A stretch of DNA of 64,000 bases from positions 1 through 64,000 of the forward strand of contig CABHOY010000034.1 in NCBI GenBank assembly GCA_902168105.1, in the 5' to 3' direction. This stretch comes from an uncultured Flavihumibacter sp. GTDB lineage: Bacteria > Bacteroidota > Bacteroidia > Chitinophagales > Chitinophagaceae. Position numbers and translations under genes: made by a program. Positions within the stretch are counted from its first letter, which is position 1. Each line of letters opens with the position of its first letter. Below are positions 1-10,200 of this stretch, in pieces. The notes beneath the pieces were generated by a model, which was given only the letters and a program-made list of their open reading frames with translations, was not told the DNA's origin and made no database searches.

Positions 1-1102
1 GGTCCGCTGGTTCAACGAATAATGTCTGTTGCTGATTATTCATTTTCTTTTCATCACCATCTTGGCCCAGCTGCATTACAATCTTAGGCTGTTCCTGGGA
101 AGGATCCTGTGGGGTCGTTTTTACCTGCTGGATCGGTTTCTGTTCAAAACCGGTAGCAATGATCGTCACGCCCAATTTGCGGTCGAGGGTGGAATCATAA
201 CCAACACCGAGGATCACATCGCAATCCTCGCCAGCCTGGCTTTGTACGTATGCCTGGATCGTATCCATTTCATCTAAGGTGTGTTCAAATTCACCTTCAG
301 AAGAGGAAATGTTGATCAGTATCCATTTAGCACCACGGATATCGTTATCATTCAGCAATGGAGAAGTGAGTGCTTCTTCGATCGCTTTCTGTGCACGGTT
401 TTCACCTTCTGAAGTAGCTGCACCAAGAATGGCCACACCGCCATTGCGCATAACGGTACAAACGTCCGCAAAGTCCACGTTGATCTGACCGGTTGAGTTG
501 ATCACATCGGTGATACATTTTGCTGCGGTTGCGAGCACGTTATCTGCTTTTTCAAAAGCAGCCTTGAATTTCAGATCGCCGAACTTCTGACGTAGCTTGT
601 CGTTGGAGATGATAAGCAGTGTATCAACATAATCTTTCAATCTGTTGACGCCATCGTCTGCCTGTGCCATCCTTTTTTTCCCTTCATAAGAGAAGGGTGT
701 TGTAACAATACCCACCGTAAGAATACCCAGCTCCTTACATATACGTGCAATGATAGGAGCGCCACCGGTACCGGTACCACCACCCATGCCTGCCGTAATG
801 AAAGCCATCTTGGTATTCACCTCTAAGATCTTTTTGATTTCTTCAAAGGACTCTTCCGTCGCCTGTTCACCGATGCGTGGATTGGCGCCAGCACCCAGCC
901 CCTGTGTTAAGTGTGGTCCCAACTGTATTTTGTTGGGCACGGGACTGTTTGCAATAGCCTGTGCATCGGTATTGCAGATGATAAAATTCACACCCTCAAT
1001 GCGCTGGTTGAACATATGGTTCACCGCATTGCTCCCACCACCACCAATGCCTATCACCTTGATGATGGAAGATTTTTCTTTGGGAAGATCAAAATGTATC
1101 AT
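1..1102 (-). CDS. ftsZ: Cell division protein FtsZ (3'-truncated by window edge)
   Basis: Tubulin-like GTPase that polymerises into the cytoplasmic Z ring and recruits the divisome. The ATG at 1102 gives an N-terminus beginning MIHFDLPK, followed by the glycine-rich GIGGGGSNAV segment. The tubulin signature GGGTGTGG lies near residue 104, and the T7 synergy loop NVDFADV near residue 206. About 367 codons are visible and the frame stays open to base 2, so the C-terminal linker and the conserved tail that binds FtsA lie outside the window. The gene is last in the visible dcw operon, 143 bp after ftsA. That AT-rich gap has two copies of TAATTAATAA about 14 bp apart and could hold an extra promoter for ftsZ; this is inference. 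Identity is certain. Confidence 0.97.
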   Translation of the reverse strand, partial: MIHFDLPKEKSSIIKVIGIGGGGSNAVNHMFNQRIEGVNFIICNTDAQAIANSPVPNKIQLGPHLTQGLGAGANPRIGEQATEESFEEIKKILEVNTKMAFITAGMGGGTGTGGAPIIARICKELGILTVGIVTTPFSYEGKKRMAQADDGVNRLKDYVDTLLIISNDKLRQKFGDLKFKAAFEKADNVLATAAKCITDVINSTGQINVDFADVCTVMRNGGVAILGAATSEGENRAQKAIEEALTSPLLNDNDIRGAKWILINISSSEGEFEHTLDEMDTIQAYVQSQAGEDCDVILGVGYDSTLDRKLGVTIIATGFEQKPIQQVKTTPQDPSQEQPKIVMQLGQDGDEKKMNNQQQTLFVEPAD

Positions 1103-1245
1103 GACTCTATCTCTTTTATGGGTTAGTTAGTATAATTAATAATGCCCACAATCTTTCTTACTTTATTAATTATCCCGTTATTAATTACTTGATTTTTAAA
1201 TCGTTTATGGCTGCAACAATTGCGCCATATACCGACAATACCCTG

Positions 1246-2649
1246 TTAAAGTTTCGCATCTTCTTCTTCCGTGAACATGTCTATGATCTTTGTCTTCATC
1301 CTGTCCAGGAATGTTTTCAGCGAAGCATTCCGTTCTTTTACTTTCCTTTCCTGTATCTGCTCAACAGTGGGCTCGTCGTCTTCCCAGGAATCTTCTTCAA
1401 GCGTAGCTGCGTTTGCCGCCTGCTCTTTAGCCAGGTAACTGGTATTGATCTTTACATAATTATCTTCCAGTGCTCTGCGATCGTTCTCATAATCATTGTA
1501 ACCTTTGAGGATGAGACCTACGCAGGTAGCATACATTGGCTTGGTCAGTTCATCGATATGACCGCTGGCCAGATGTTCGTTCGGATAACCGATACGTGCG
1601 CTAACACCGGTAGTATATTCAGTTAACTGTATCAGGTGTTTCAGCTGAGAACCTCCACCGGTCAGGATAATACCGCCATTCAGCATTTTATTGTCCATAC
1701 CGATCTGTTTCAGATGATACACCACGAAGTCCATGATCTCACTCATACGTGCCTGTATGATGTGTGCCAGGTTCTTTACAGATATCTCTTTCGGGCTTTG
1801 ACCACGCAGACCAGGAATAGTGATGTAAGCGTTATTTTTAGCCTCATCAGCCAATGCATAACCAAACTGCACCTTCATCTGTTCTGCCTGTGTTTTCAGT
1901 ACACCCAGACCGTTCTTGATATCGTTGGTGATGTTCTCACCACCGTAAGGGATCACGGCTGTGTGTTTCAGGATACCCTCATAGAACACGGCGAGGTCTG
2001 TGGTACCACCTCCGATGTCTACGATAGCAACACCTGCTTCGAAGTCCATATCACACATTACTGCTGCTGCAGACGCCAGTGGCTGCAGTACCAGGTCATG
2101 TATTTTCAGACCGGATTTCTCCACGCTACGATTGATGTTACGGATAGCGTTCTTATCGCCGGTAATGATGTGGAAGTTAGCACCCACCTTTACACCTGAC
2201 ATACCGATAGGGTAGGTGATGTTCTGGAGGCTGTCCACGATATACTGTTGTGGTATCACGTCAATGATCTGATCACTGGCGGGAATCACGGTTTTATATT
2301 GGTCATTGATCAGCTGATCAATGTCTTTCTGCGAAATTTCAGCGTCGGTATCACTTCTTACAATGTCACCGCGTGTCTGCAGACTCTTAATGTGGTGTCC
2401 TGCAATACCAACATATACTTCATTGATCTCGAGATTCGGATTAGAAGCGTAGCAGTTTTCCAGGGCCTGGCGAATAGCCTTGATGGTCTGATCAATATTC
2501 AGCACCATTCCGTGCTGAACACCGAAAGACGGGGCTTTACCAAATCCCAGGATTTCCAGTTTCCCGTATTCATTCTTTCTTCCTGCGATGGCAGCAATCT
2601 TTGTAGTTCCAATATCGAGACCTACAATGATGGGAGCTTCCTGATTCAT
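1246..2649 (-). CDS. ftsA: Cell division protein FtsA
   Basis: Actin-like ATPase that tethers FtsZ filaments to the inner membrane. The 467-aa protein opens with the phosphate-1 loop GLDIGTTKIAAIAG, has the phosphate-2 segment VDIGGGTTDLAVF near residue 205, and an ILTGGGSQL adenosine motif near residue 330. An acidic stretch precedes a C-terminal segment of alternating hydrophobic and basic residues (around TFLDRMKTKIIDMF), which fits the usual amphipathic membrane-targeting helix. The ATG at 2649 overlaps the ftsQ stop by 4 bp (ATGA), so translation is probably coupled. It is somewhat longer than E. coli FtsA (about 420 aa), the extra length lying near the C-terminus. Confidence 0.97.
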   Translation of the reverse strand: MNQEAPIIVGLDIGTTKIAAIAGRKNEYGKLEILGFGKAPSFGVQHGMVLNIDQTIKAIRQALENCYASNPNLEINEVYVGIAGHHIKSLQTRGDIVRSDTDAEISQKDIDQLINDQYKTVIPASDQIIDVIPQQYIVDSLQNITYPIGMSGVKVGANFHIITGDKNAIRNINRSVEKSGLKIHDLVLQPLASAAAVMCDMDFEAGVAIVDIGGGTTDLAVFYEGILKHTAVIPYGGENITNDIKNGLGVLKTQAEQMKVQFGYALADEAKNNAYITIPGLRGQSPKEISVKNLAHIIQARMSEIMDFVVYHLKQIGMDNKMLNGGIILTGGGSQLKHLIQLTEYTTGVSARIGYPNEHLASGHIDELTKPMYATCVGLILKGYNDYENDRRALEDNYVKINTSYLAKEQAANAATLEEDSWEDDEPTVEQIQERKVKERNASLKTFLDRMKTKIIDMFTEEEDAKL

Positions 2650-3731
2650 GGCGTTCTATTATTTTTTGTTGTGTTGACAGATTTTTTAACCGGCTTATAC
2701 ACTGCTTTCGGTCCCGGTTTAACGGGCGCCGCACTCTTTCGTGCCTTGGCCTTTGAAGCTACCTGTTTAGATGTTGTTACTTTGGCCTGTGCAGGCTTCG
2801 GTTTCACCACTTTCGCGGGTATCTTCATCATTGATGTTGTTTCTGCTTGCGTTACTTCATCGTGGTGTATAAGGAACTTCGCAGAAGAATCATTTCCGGC
2901 AATACGTGCACTATCTGCAGATGCCAGTTTTCTTGATAATTCCTCGCCATTCCGTCTTGTACATACTACCTCATTTTCATAAGCAACATTAATCCTTGCG
3001 TAATTGTTCCAGCCCACCTTATTCAGTCCCTCTTTATAAAACGCCAGCAGTTTGCTGAACTTCTTGTCTACGTCGGTCCCATCTCCGAAAGCGATAACAT
3101 GGTCGCCTAATTTCGGGATGATCTCAAACTCACGTCCCGGAGTGATCACAACCTGTTCTATCTGTGCAGACCAGAAAGGTTCTTCCATGATGTAAGTGCC
3201 CAGCGTCATGATACCTGCCGCCAGTGTGCTGTCTGCCGTTTTCAGCTTTACAGCGTCTGTCGGAAAATCTGTGAACACCGGTACGCGGGCTGCATAACGG
3301 GCAGATACCGGTATGCGGTCTCCATCCTTGTCAAAGTAAAAGCTGTTGCCGGTTGTCGTGAATACACGCGCTACAGGTTCCCGCTGTGTTACTTTTATAT
3401 TCAGCTTACGCTGGTTGTCAATGAATATCTCTGCATTTTTTACCCAGGGATCACGTGATACGATCCTTTCCAGGTTAGCTGTATTGATATTCTTGATAGG
3501 CTTGCCGACAGGGTTTAGATCCTTGTCTTTTGCTATCAATGCTTTGATATCTCTTTCCTCGATAAAGAAGTTGGCGTCATCTCCCTGCAATTTCACAACA
3601 ATCCCTGTGCATTTACCATCGTTCTTGTCATTGACTGCTGCTACCAGGATGACAACAAAGCCCGCCAGAACGCCCAACCACATCAGGGTGGTGCCGATTC
3701 GATTTAATACTTTACGGGTTTTGGTTTGCAT
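2646..3731 (-). CDS. ftsQ: Cell division protein FtsQ (POTRA domain)
   Basis: Bitopic inner-membrane divisome protein that links early and late division proteins. A short basic cytoplasmic tail is followed by one membrane helix (about residues 14-36), then a POTRA/FtsQ-type periplasmic domain containing the DPWVKNAEIFIDNQRKLNI region. The 361-aa length exceeds the typical 250-300 aa because of a low-complexity C-terminal tail of about 60 residues rich in Lys, Pro, Ala and Thr, predicted to be periplasmic. It starts 16 bp after murC and overlaps ftsA by 4 bp. Recognition rests on position, topology and the POTRA-like region. Confidence 0.93.
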   Translation of the reverse strand: MQTKTRKVLNRIGTTLMWLGVLAGFVVILVAAVNDKNDGKCTGIVVKLQGDDANFFIEERDIKALIAKDKDLNPVGKPIKNINTANLERIVSRDPWVKNAEIFIDNQRKLNIKVTQREPVARVFTTTGNSFYFDKDGDRIPVSARYAARVPVFTDFPTDAVKLKTADSTLAAGIMTLGTYIMEEPFWSAQIEQVVITPGREFEIIPKLGDHVIAFGDGTDVDKKFSKLLAFYKEGLNKVGWNNYARINVAYENEVVCTRRNGEELSRKLASADSARIAGNDSSAKFLIHHDEVTQAETTSMMKIPAKVVKPKPAQAKVTTSKQVASKAKARKSAAPVKPGPKAVYKPVKKSVNTTKNNRTP

Positions 3732-3747
3732 TGGGTGTTATACTTTT

Positions 3748-5139
3748 TTATGCGTCCTTCTTTACTTCTTCATTGTCTATGATGCCTTTTCCATTCAATA
3801 TTTCCTGTACGGCTTCCCTGAACTGGTCAATGTCTCCTGCTCCCGCTGTAATGAATAACGGGGCGCTGTTCGCTTTTATCCAGGGTAAGACGTCCTCTTT
3901 TTGTATGACTTGAACAGGTTTGCTGATCTTTTTTGCTATCATTTCGCTGTGTACTCCTTCTATCGGCAATTCTCTGGCCGGATAGATCGGGAGTAACAGC
4001 ACTTCATCCGCCAGCGACAGGCTTTCTGCAAAACCGTCTGCAAAGTCGCGCGTACGTGTGTACAAATGCGGCTGGAACAGTACGATGCTTTTTCTGTCGG
4101 GGAACAAGGCACGTGCGCTGGTGATCAGTGCGCGTAGCTCTTCCGGATGGTGTGCATAATCGTCGATATACACCTGGTAGTCGTTCTTCACGAGGTATTC
4201 AAACCTGCGTTTGATACCTTTAAAGTCAGCAATGGCTGCTTTGATCTTATCGTCTTCAATGCCCAGCAGGTGTGCTACCGCGATAGCCGCTACTGTATTT
4301 TCGATGTTGTGCGTGCCGCCGACAGGAAGGTAGATGTTGGTCAGTTTCCAGTCTTTTTGTATCACATCAAAGAAGTAGCCGCCGTCTGTTGGTTGTATGT
4401 TGGAAGCATATATATCCGCTTTGCTGTCATTCAGGTGATACCATAGCTGGTTATCTCCTTTCAGTTCATTAGCACGTTCTAAACCCAGTTTAGCTACCAG
4501 TGTACCTTTTGCTTTGATGTTCCGGGTATACTGTATAAATGCTTCCTGTACTTCTGCTTCTGTACCGTAGATGTCCAGATGGTCTGCATCGATAGCGGTC
4601 AGTACTGCCACATCAGGATGCAGTTTCAGGAAAGAACGGTCATATTCGTCTGCTTCTATCACTGCAACCTGTTTGTTGCTGCTCCAGAAGTTACGGTCAT
4701 AGTTGGCGCTGATGCCTCCGAGGAAAGCGTTACAGCCATAACTGGTATGCCTGAGTATATGTGCGATCAGGGTAGAAGTAGTGGTTTTACCATGTGTACC
4801 GCCTACTGTGATAGCGTACAGATTTTTTGTGATCTCCTGTAGTACATCACTGCGTTTCACTACTTCATATCCCTGCTGGATGAACCAGATCAGTTCTGAA
4901 TGCGTTCCTGGAATTGCAGGAGTGTACACAACCAGTTCTACTTCTTTATCCAACAGCTGTACATCATCAGTATAATGGATCTGCATGCCTTCTTCAGCCA
5001 ACTGGCGTGTAAGCGCAGTCTCGGTACGGTCATAACCGCTCACGTGCACACCCTTCTCGTTGAAGAAGCGTGCAATGGCGCTCATGCCGATGCCACCGAT
5101 GCCGATGAAGTATACGCGTTGTATTTTGTTCAGATCCAT
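3748..5139 (-). CDS. murC: UDP-N-acetylmuramate--L-alanine ligase MurC
   Basis: Cytoplasmic ATP-dependent ligase adding the first amino acid, L-Ala, to UDP-MurNAc. The 463-aa protein has the N-terminal nucleotide-sugar fold with GIGGIGMSAIARF near residue 13, the Mur-ligase ATP loop GGTHGKTTTS near residue 113, and the DDYAHHP motif near residue 328 that distinguishes MurC. It lies between murG (22 bp upstream) and ftsQ (16 bp downstream) in the dcw operon, in the usual Bacteroidota order. Length is normal for the family. Confidence 0.97.
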   Translation of the reverse strand: MDLNKIQRVYFIGIGGIGMSAIARFFNEKGVHVSGYDRTETALTRQLAEEGMQIHYTDDVQLLDKEVELVVYTPAIPGTHSELIWFIQQGYEVVKRSDVLQEITKNLYAITVGGTHGKTTTSTLIAHILRHTSYGCNAFLGGISANYDRNFWSSNKQVAVIEADEYDRSFLKLHPDVAVLTAIDADHLDIYGTEAEVQEAFIQYTRNIKAKGTLVAKLGLERANELKGDNQLWYHLNDSKADIYASNIQPTDGGYFFDVIQKDWKLTNIYLPVGGTHNIENTVAAIAVAHLLGIEDDKIKAAIADFKGIKRRFEYLVKNDYQVYIDDYAHHPEELRALITSARALFPDRKSIVLFQPHLYTRTRDFADGFAESLSLADEVLLLPIYPARELPIEGVHSEMIAKKISKPVQVIQKEDVLPWIKANSAPLFITAGAGDIDQFREAVQEILNGKGIIDNEEVKKDA

Positions 5140-5161
5140 TTTTTCAATTACGTGTTACTGA

Positions 5162-6256
5162 TTACCCTATTAATCCCATTACTTGTTTTGCAATGACCAT
5201 ATCAGCATTGGTATTACCCAGTTTACCGATATTTTCCTGCAGTTGCTCCAGCAGTGCTTTATTCTGCAGGAGACTGAATAACGTTGTACCCAATTGTGCG
5301 GCCGCATCATCATTTTTGATCATGATAGCTGCTTTTTTATTCACGAGACTTTGCGCGTTGAAGGTTTGATGATCTTCTGCTGCAAAGGGATATGGTACGA
5401 ATATTACCGGTTTCTTCACCACACACAACTCAGCGATGGCCAGTGCGCCTGCGCGTGATATCACCACGTCTGCAGCTTTATAGGCAAAGTCCATCAGGTT
5501 GATGAATTCAAACACTTTCACGTGAGATGCATATGCAGCTGCTGCGCTTTTTGCTGTTTCAAAGTACGGCTTACCTGTTTGCCAGATCAGCTGGATATCT
5601 TTATCTACAAAGCTTGACAGCAGCGTATGCAGCGCTTCGTTGATAGCTTTGGCCCCGAGGCTGCCACCTACTGCGAATACGGTTAGTTTACCGCTCTTCA
5701 GTCCGAAGTGTTGCAATGCGTCTTCTTTTGTTACGGACGACTGCGTGATATTATTCCTCACCGGATTACCGGTGTATATGATCTTGTCGGCAGGGAAGAA
5801 CTTCTCCATGCTTTCGTATCCGGTACAGATCTTCTTTGCCTTTCTGCCCAATATCATATTGGCTTTGCCGGCGAAGGAGTTCTGTTCCTGTATCAGCGTC
5901 GGAATACCTTTGCTCTGCGCTTTCCGCAGAATAGGGAAACTTGCATAACCGCCAACGCCCACTACAGCCTGCGGCTGAAAGTGTTCAATAATACGGCGTG
6001 CCTGTCCCAGGCTCTTAATTACTTTGAATGGCAGCAACAGGTTTTTCAACATGTTACTACGGTTAAATCCTGCTATTTCAAGTCCTTCTATTTTGTAGCC
6101 TGCCTGCGGCACTTTCTCCATCTCCATCTTTCCTTTGGCGCCTACAAAAAGGATCTCTGTTTCCGGGTCTATCTTCTTCAACGCATTGGCAATAGCAATA
6201 GCCGGGAAGATATGTCCTCCTGTTCCGCCGCCTGCTATGATTATTCTGCGTTGCAT
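5162..6256 (-). CDS. murG: UDP-GlcNAc:lipid I N-acetylglucosaminyltransferase MurG
   Basis: Peripheral membrane GT28 glycosyltransferase that makes lipid II from lipid I and UDP-GlcNAc. The N-terminal GGGTGGHIFPAIAIA loop (residue 9 onward) and the C-terminal donor-binding region with SRAGALAIAELC and PFAAEDHQTFNA are both present. The 364-aa length is normal. The gene follows ftsW by about 25 bp and precedes murC, placing lipid II completion beside its flippase/polymerase partner. Confidence 0.97.
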   Translation of the reverse strand: MQRRIIIAGGGTGGHIFPAIAIANALKKIDPETEILFVGAKGKMEMEKVPQAGYKIEGLEIAGFNRSNMLKNLLLPFKVIKSLGQARRIIEHFQPQAVVGVGGYASFPILRKAQSKGIPTLIQEQNSFAGKANMILGRKAKKICTGYESMEKFFPADKIIYTGNPVRNNITQSSVTKEDALQHFGLKSGKLTVFAVGGSLGAKAINEALHTLLSSFVDKDIQLIWQTGKPYFETAKSAAAAYASHVKVFEFINLMDFAYKAADVVISRAGALAIAELCVVKKPVIFVPYPFAAEDHQTFNAQSLVNKKAAIMIKNDDAAAQLGTTLFSLLQNKALLEQLQENIGKLGNTNADMVIAKQVMGLIG

Positions 6257-6281
6257 TATGTATTGTTTTAGCGTTAATTTT

Positions 6282-7475
6282 TTAAGCCGCCGGTTGCATA
6301 CCGTTTTCTTCCATCACCTTTGCGATCCGTTCCTGTTCAATTCTCTTACCTTCCAACTCTTCCACATTGCGTGATACGCTGAGGATGATTCCGATGGCGA
6401 GGCTGGTAAAGATCACGGAAGAACCTCCCATACTTACCAGTGGTAATGTGACCCCTGTTACAGGGAATAATCCCACATTCACCGCCATATTTGTAAGCGC
6501 CTGTATAACAAGTGTGACACTGAGACCGACTGCGAGAAATGCACCAAATGCGTATGGACATTTTCTGTATATGCGAATGCTTCTTAACAGTAGCAACATA
6601 TAGGCCATCAATATCAAAAAGGCGCCAAAGATACCATACTCCTCGATAATAGTTGCATATATATAGTCACTATATGCGTGAGGAAGAAAATTTCTTTGTG
6701 TGCTGTTGCCAGGGCCCTTACCTAGTACGCCTCCGCCGGCGATTGCAATATTCGCCTGCTGCACCTGGTAAGGTTGTTCTGCATTATCTTCCTGAAAGAA
6801 ATGTTCAAACCGGTTAACCCATGTTCCCGTACGCATTTCAAATCCTGGCAGCTTCGCAATAGCAAACATCAGTAATACTAATACTGCTCCGGCTAAGACC
6901 ATCGAAGCCAGGAACCTGACAGGTACCCGGCCTATAAAGCACAGTATCATGCAACTGGCGCCCAGCAACAATGCTGTGGACATATTCGCAGGCATGATCA
7001 GCACACAGATGATACTCACCGGAATAATGATAGGCAAGAAGCCTTTCTTGAAATCGGTGATGACATGCTGACGTTTAGATAGCTGTCTGCTTACATACAT
7101 GAATATGGCCAGTTTAGCTACATCCGATGTCTGAAATGTCAGGTTGATAACTGGTAGCCGTATCCAACGGCTGGCGTCATTGATGTTGTGTCCGAACGCC
7201 AGTGTGTAGATCAGTAATGGTATAGAGATAATAAACCCTATCTGTGCAGCACGCGAATAAATTGTGTAATTCACCATGTGTGCAAAATAGATGATCAGCA
7301 GCCCCATTGCCAGTACACTCAGCTGTTTGAAAAGATAGTACTCCGTATGACCTCCCTGTTCCCGGTACGCCAGCGATCCCGTGGCGCTGTAAACAGCGAG
7401 CAGGCTTACCAGTGACAGGAAGATCACGATCGTCCATATCACTCTGTCTCCTTTTGTCCTATGAAGTACGTCCAT
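6282..7475 (-). CDS. ftsW: Peptidoglycan glycosyltransferase FtsW (SEDS family)
   Basis: Polytopic SEDS glycosyltransferase that polymerises lipid II at the septum together with FtsI. About ten hydrophobic segments are visible, with the family-typical SRWIRLP and FQTSDVAKLA regions and a late PLVSMGGSS loop. I chose the ATG at 7475 (397 aa, starting MDVLHRTKGD). A TTG at 7526 would add 17 polar residues and lies 5 bp after the murD stop; it cannot be excluded. The position between murD and murG is the standard dcw order. Confidence 0.95.
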   Translation of the reverse strand: MDVLHRTKGDRVIWTIVIFLSLVSLLAVYSATGSLAYREQGGHTEYYLFKQLSVLAMGLLIIYFAHMVNYTIYSRAAQIGFIISIPLLIYTLAFGHNINDASRWIRLPVINLTFQTSDVAKLAIFMYVSRQLSKRQHVITDFKKGFLPIIIPVSIICVLIMPANMSTALLLGASCMILCFIGRVPVRFLASMVLAGAVLVLLMFAIAKLPGFEMRTGTWVNRFEHFFQEDNAEQPYQVQQANIAIAGGGVLGKGPGNSTQRNFLPHAYSDYIYATIIEEYGIFGAFLILMAYMLLLLRSIRIYRKCPYAFGAFLAVGLSVTLVIQALTNMAVNVGLFPVTGVTLPLVSMGGSSVIFTSLAIGIILSVSRNVEELEGKRIEQERIAKVMEENGMQPAA

Positions 7476-7531
7476 TTCCCTCTTTTTTGGCGCTTGTCGT
7501 CTGAGTGTATTACTTTCAGACGACAAGCCGG

Positions 7532-8872
7532 TTACAGTTCTTTGACTGCCTCCTTGAACTGCTTGCCCCTGTCTTCGTAGTTCTTGAACAGATCGAAGCT
7601 GGCGCAGGCAGGGGAGAGCAATACTACATCTCCTTTCGCTGCATGATGAAATGCTGCCTCAACAGCATCCTTCATATTGCGTGTATCTACCATCACCGGT
7701 GTATCGTTGGATAATGCTTCCTGGATAGGAGCATTGTCAACACCGAGACAGATGATCGCTTTTACTTTTTCTTTTACCAGATCACGAATAGCGCTATAGT
7801 CGTTGCCTTTGTCCACACCTCCCATGATCAGGACTACAGGGTTCTCCATGCTTTCCAATGCAAACCACAGTGAGTTTACGTTGGTCGCTTTACTATCATT
7901 AATGAAATCCACTCCGCGCACAGTAGCTACATACTCCATGCGGTGCTCCAGGCTCTTGAAAGAAGTAAGACTCTCGCGGATCTTCTCTTTCCTGATGTCC
8001 ATGGTGCGTCCTGCAATACCCGCTGCCATTGAATTATACAAGTTATGTTTGCCTTTCAGCGCAAGATCATACATTGATACGATCATTGGCTCATCATTCA
8101 CCTGGATGTTCACCTGTTCGTTTGCCATAAATCCTCCTTGCTTTAATGGTTCCATGATAGTAAAGGGTATTGTTGTTGAATAAATAGTTTGCTTCCTTAA
8201 ATAATCGCTGATCTCGGGATCATCCATGCAGTACACGAAATAATCCTCCGGTCCCTGGTTCATCGCTATGCGGAATTTTGACGCCACATAGTTCTCCATT
8301 TTGTAGTCATAACGATCCAGGTGATCCGGCGTTATGTTCAGCAGAATGGCGACATTCGGTTTGAATTCCTTTATATCGTCCAGTTGAAAACTGCTCACTT
8401 CCACGATGTAGTAATCCGCCGGTGCAGTGGCTACCTGTCTTGCATAGCTAAGACCGATATTTCCAACCATCGCTGCTTTCAATCCTGCCTTTTCAAATAT
8501 GTCGAACGTCAGCGCAGTAGTGGTGCTTTTACCGTTACTACCAGTAATTGCAATGACCTTACTGTCTTTGCTGAACCGGTAAGCGAATTCTATTTCGGAG
8601 ATCACTGGCACCTGTTTTTCACGCACTTTCTTCATTAACTCGCTCTTCTCAGGTATGCCCGGACTTTTTATGATCTCATCAGCGTTCAGGATCCGGTCCC
8701 ATGAGTGCCTTCCTTCTTCAAACGGAACATGGTTGACCGCCAGTTCTTGTTTGTAGATATCTTTTATAGCACCACCGTCAGACACGAATACATCATACCC
8801 CTGCTGCCTGCCCAGAAGGGCAGCACCGATACCGCTTTCGCCGGCTCCGAGTATGATGAGTTTCTTTTGCAT
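7532..8872 (-). CDS. murD: UDP-MurNAc-L-alanine--D-glutamate ligase MurD
   Basis: Cytoplasmic Mur ligase adding D-Glu to UDP-MurNAc-L-Ala. It begins with a nucleotide-binding GAGESGIGAALLG motif, has the ATP loop GSNGKSTTTAL near residue 112, the HRME region and the FINDSKATNV motif typical of MurD in the C-terminal half. The 446-aa length is normal. Only 2 bp separate it from mraY, so the two are almost certainly translated from the same message. Confidence 0.97.
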   Translation of the reverse strand: MQKKLIILGAGESGIGAALLGRQQGYDVFVSDGGAIKDIYKQELAVNHVPFEEGRHSWDRILNADEIIKSPGIPEKSELMKKVREKQVPVISEIEFAYRFSKDSKVIAITGSNGKSTTTALTFDIFEKAGLKAAMVGNIGLSYARQVATAPADYYIVEVSSFQLDDIKEFKPNVAILLNITPDHLDRYDYKMENYVASKFRIAMNQGPEDYFVYCMDDPEISDYLRKQTIYSTTIPFTIMEPLKQGGFMANEQVNIQVNDEPMIVSMYDLALKGKHNLYNSMAAGIAGRTMDIRKEKIRESLTSFKSLEHRMEYVATVRGVDFINDSKATNVNSLWFALESMENPVVLIMGGVDKGNDYSAIRDLVKEKVKAIICLGVDNAPIQEALSNDTPVMVDTRNMKDAVEAAFHHAAKGDVVLLSPACASFDLFKNYEDRGKQFKEAVKEL

Positions 8873-8874
8873 GT

Positions 8875-10125
8875 TTATCTCATTTTCAGCGTTGCTATAG
8901 ATATTGCTGCACAGATAATGGTAATGATCCAGAACCTTGTTGCAATTTTACTTTCGTGATATCCCAGCTTCTGGTAATGGTGGTGAAGGGGAGACATCCT
9001 GAAGATGCGTCTTCCTTCTCCGTATTTCTTTTTGGTGTATTTGAAGTAGGACACCTGCAGCACTACGCTGAGATTCTCTACCAGGAATACGCCGCAGAAG
9101 ATCGGTATCAGTAATTCTTTCCTTACGATGATAGCGATGGAAGCAATGATACCACCCAGTGCAAGGCTACCGGTATCACCCATGAATACCTGCGCCGGAT
9201 AAGCGTTGTACCAGAGGAAGCCCACACATGCACCTACAAAGGCGGCAATGAAGATGGACAGCTCACCCAGGTTCGGGATGTACATGATGTTCAGGTACTC
9301 CGCAAACTGAATGTTTCCCGATACGTACGCAAAGATGCCAAGACACACACCTATCACTGCCGAGACGCCCGTTGCCAGTCCATCCAGTCCATCCGTCAGG
9401 TTCGCCCCGTTCGATACGGCTGTGATAATCACTATTACAACCAGGATGTACAGGATGAATGTATATTTCTCTGCACCATCACCCATCCAGGATATCAGTT
9501 TGGCGTAGTTGAACTCATGATTCTTTACAAAAGGAATAGTGGTGATCGGCGTCTTTACATCCACGAACCGGTGACCGTCTTTTGTAACTCTTTCTTTATG
9601 GTGCACATCCCTTTCATAAGAAGCGAGTTTGTTACCACCGATGATTTCGCGGGAGATCACTACGTTCTCATTGAAATACAGTGTGCTGCCTATAATGATA
9701 CCCAGACCGATCTGTCCGAGTACTTTAAACTTACCAGCCAGGCCTTCCTTGTTTTTCTTGAAGACTTTGATATAATCGTCCAGGAATCCGATCAGTCCCA
9801 GCCATACGGTACACAACAGCATCAGCCATACGTATACAGTTTTTATCTGGGCGAAAAGAAGTGTAGGAATAAGAATGGAAGACAGGATGATGAGACCACC
9901 CATAGTAGGGGTACCTTTCTTGGAGTTCTCTCCGGCAAGTCCCAGGTCGCGGATGGTTTCCCCGATCTGCTTGCGTTGGAGGTAACGAACTATGCTCTTA
10001 CCTAACAGCAAAGAAATCGCTAACGACAGCAGCAATGCCATTGTAACACGGAAGGTGATGAATTGGAACATCCCGCTGCCGCTGAAGTTTAATGATTTGA
10101 GATAGTTAAATAAATAATATAGCAT
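8875..10125 (-). CDS. mraY: Phospho-N-acetylmuramoyl-pentapeptide transferase MraY
   Basis: Integral membrane enzyme making lipid I from UDP-MurNAc-pentapeptide and undecaprenyl phosphate. The aspartate motif FLDDYIKV, the [12 protein letters not shown] loop and the SPLHHHYQ motif are present, with about ten membrane segments. At 416 aa it is longer than E. coli MraY (360 aa). The extra length is mostly a charged insert (approximately residues 160-215, including [17 protein letters not shown]), which is known from Bacteroidota MraY proteins. A 75-bp gap separates it from murE. Confidence 0.97.
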   Translation of the reverse strand: MLYYLFNYLKSLNFSGSGMFQFITFRVTMALLLSLAISLLLGKSIVRYLQRKQIGETIRDLGLAGENSKKGTPTMGGLIILSSILIPTLLFAQIKTVYVWLMLLCTVWLGLIGFLDDYIKVFKKNKEGLAGKFKVLGQIGLGIIIGSTLYFNENVVISREIIGGNKLASYERDVHHKERVTKDGHRFVDVKTPITTIPFVKNHEFNYAKLISWMGDGAEKYTFILYILVVIVIITAVSNGANLTDGLDGLATGVSAVIGVCLGIFAYVSGNIQFAEYLNIMYIPNLGELSIFIAAFVGACVGFLWYNAYPAQVFMGDTGSLALGGIIASIAIIVRKELLIPIFCGVFLVENLSVVLQVSYFKYTKKKYGEGRRIFRMSPLHHHYQKLGYHESKIATRFWIITIICAAISIATLKMR

Positions 10126-10200
10126 ATAGTTAGTTAGTCTCAGTCTTGCCTGTAGTCGTTACTTACAGGTCCGGTTTCGTTAGTTGTCTTAGCATTGTTG

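Noticed and set aside
1189..2982. Long plus-strand frames opposite ftsA and ftsQ
   Set aside because: They are antisense shadows of firmly identified genes.
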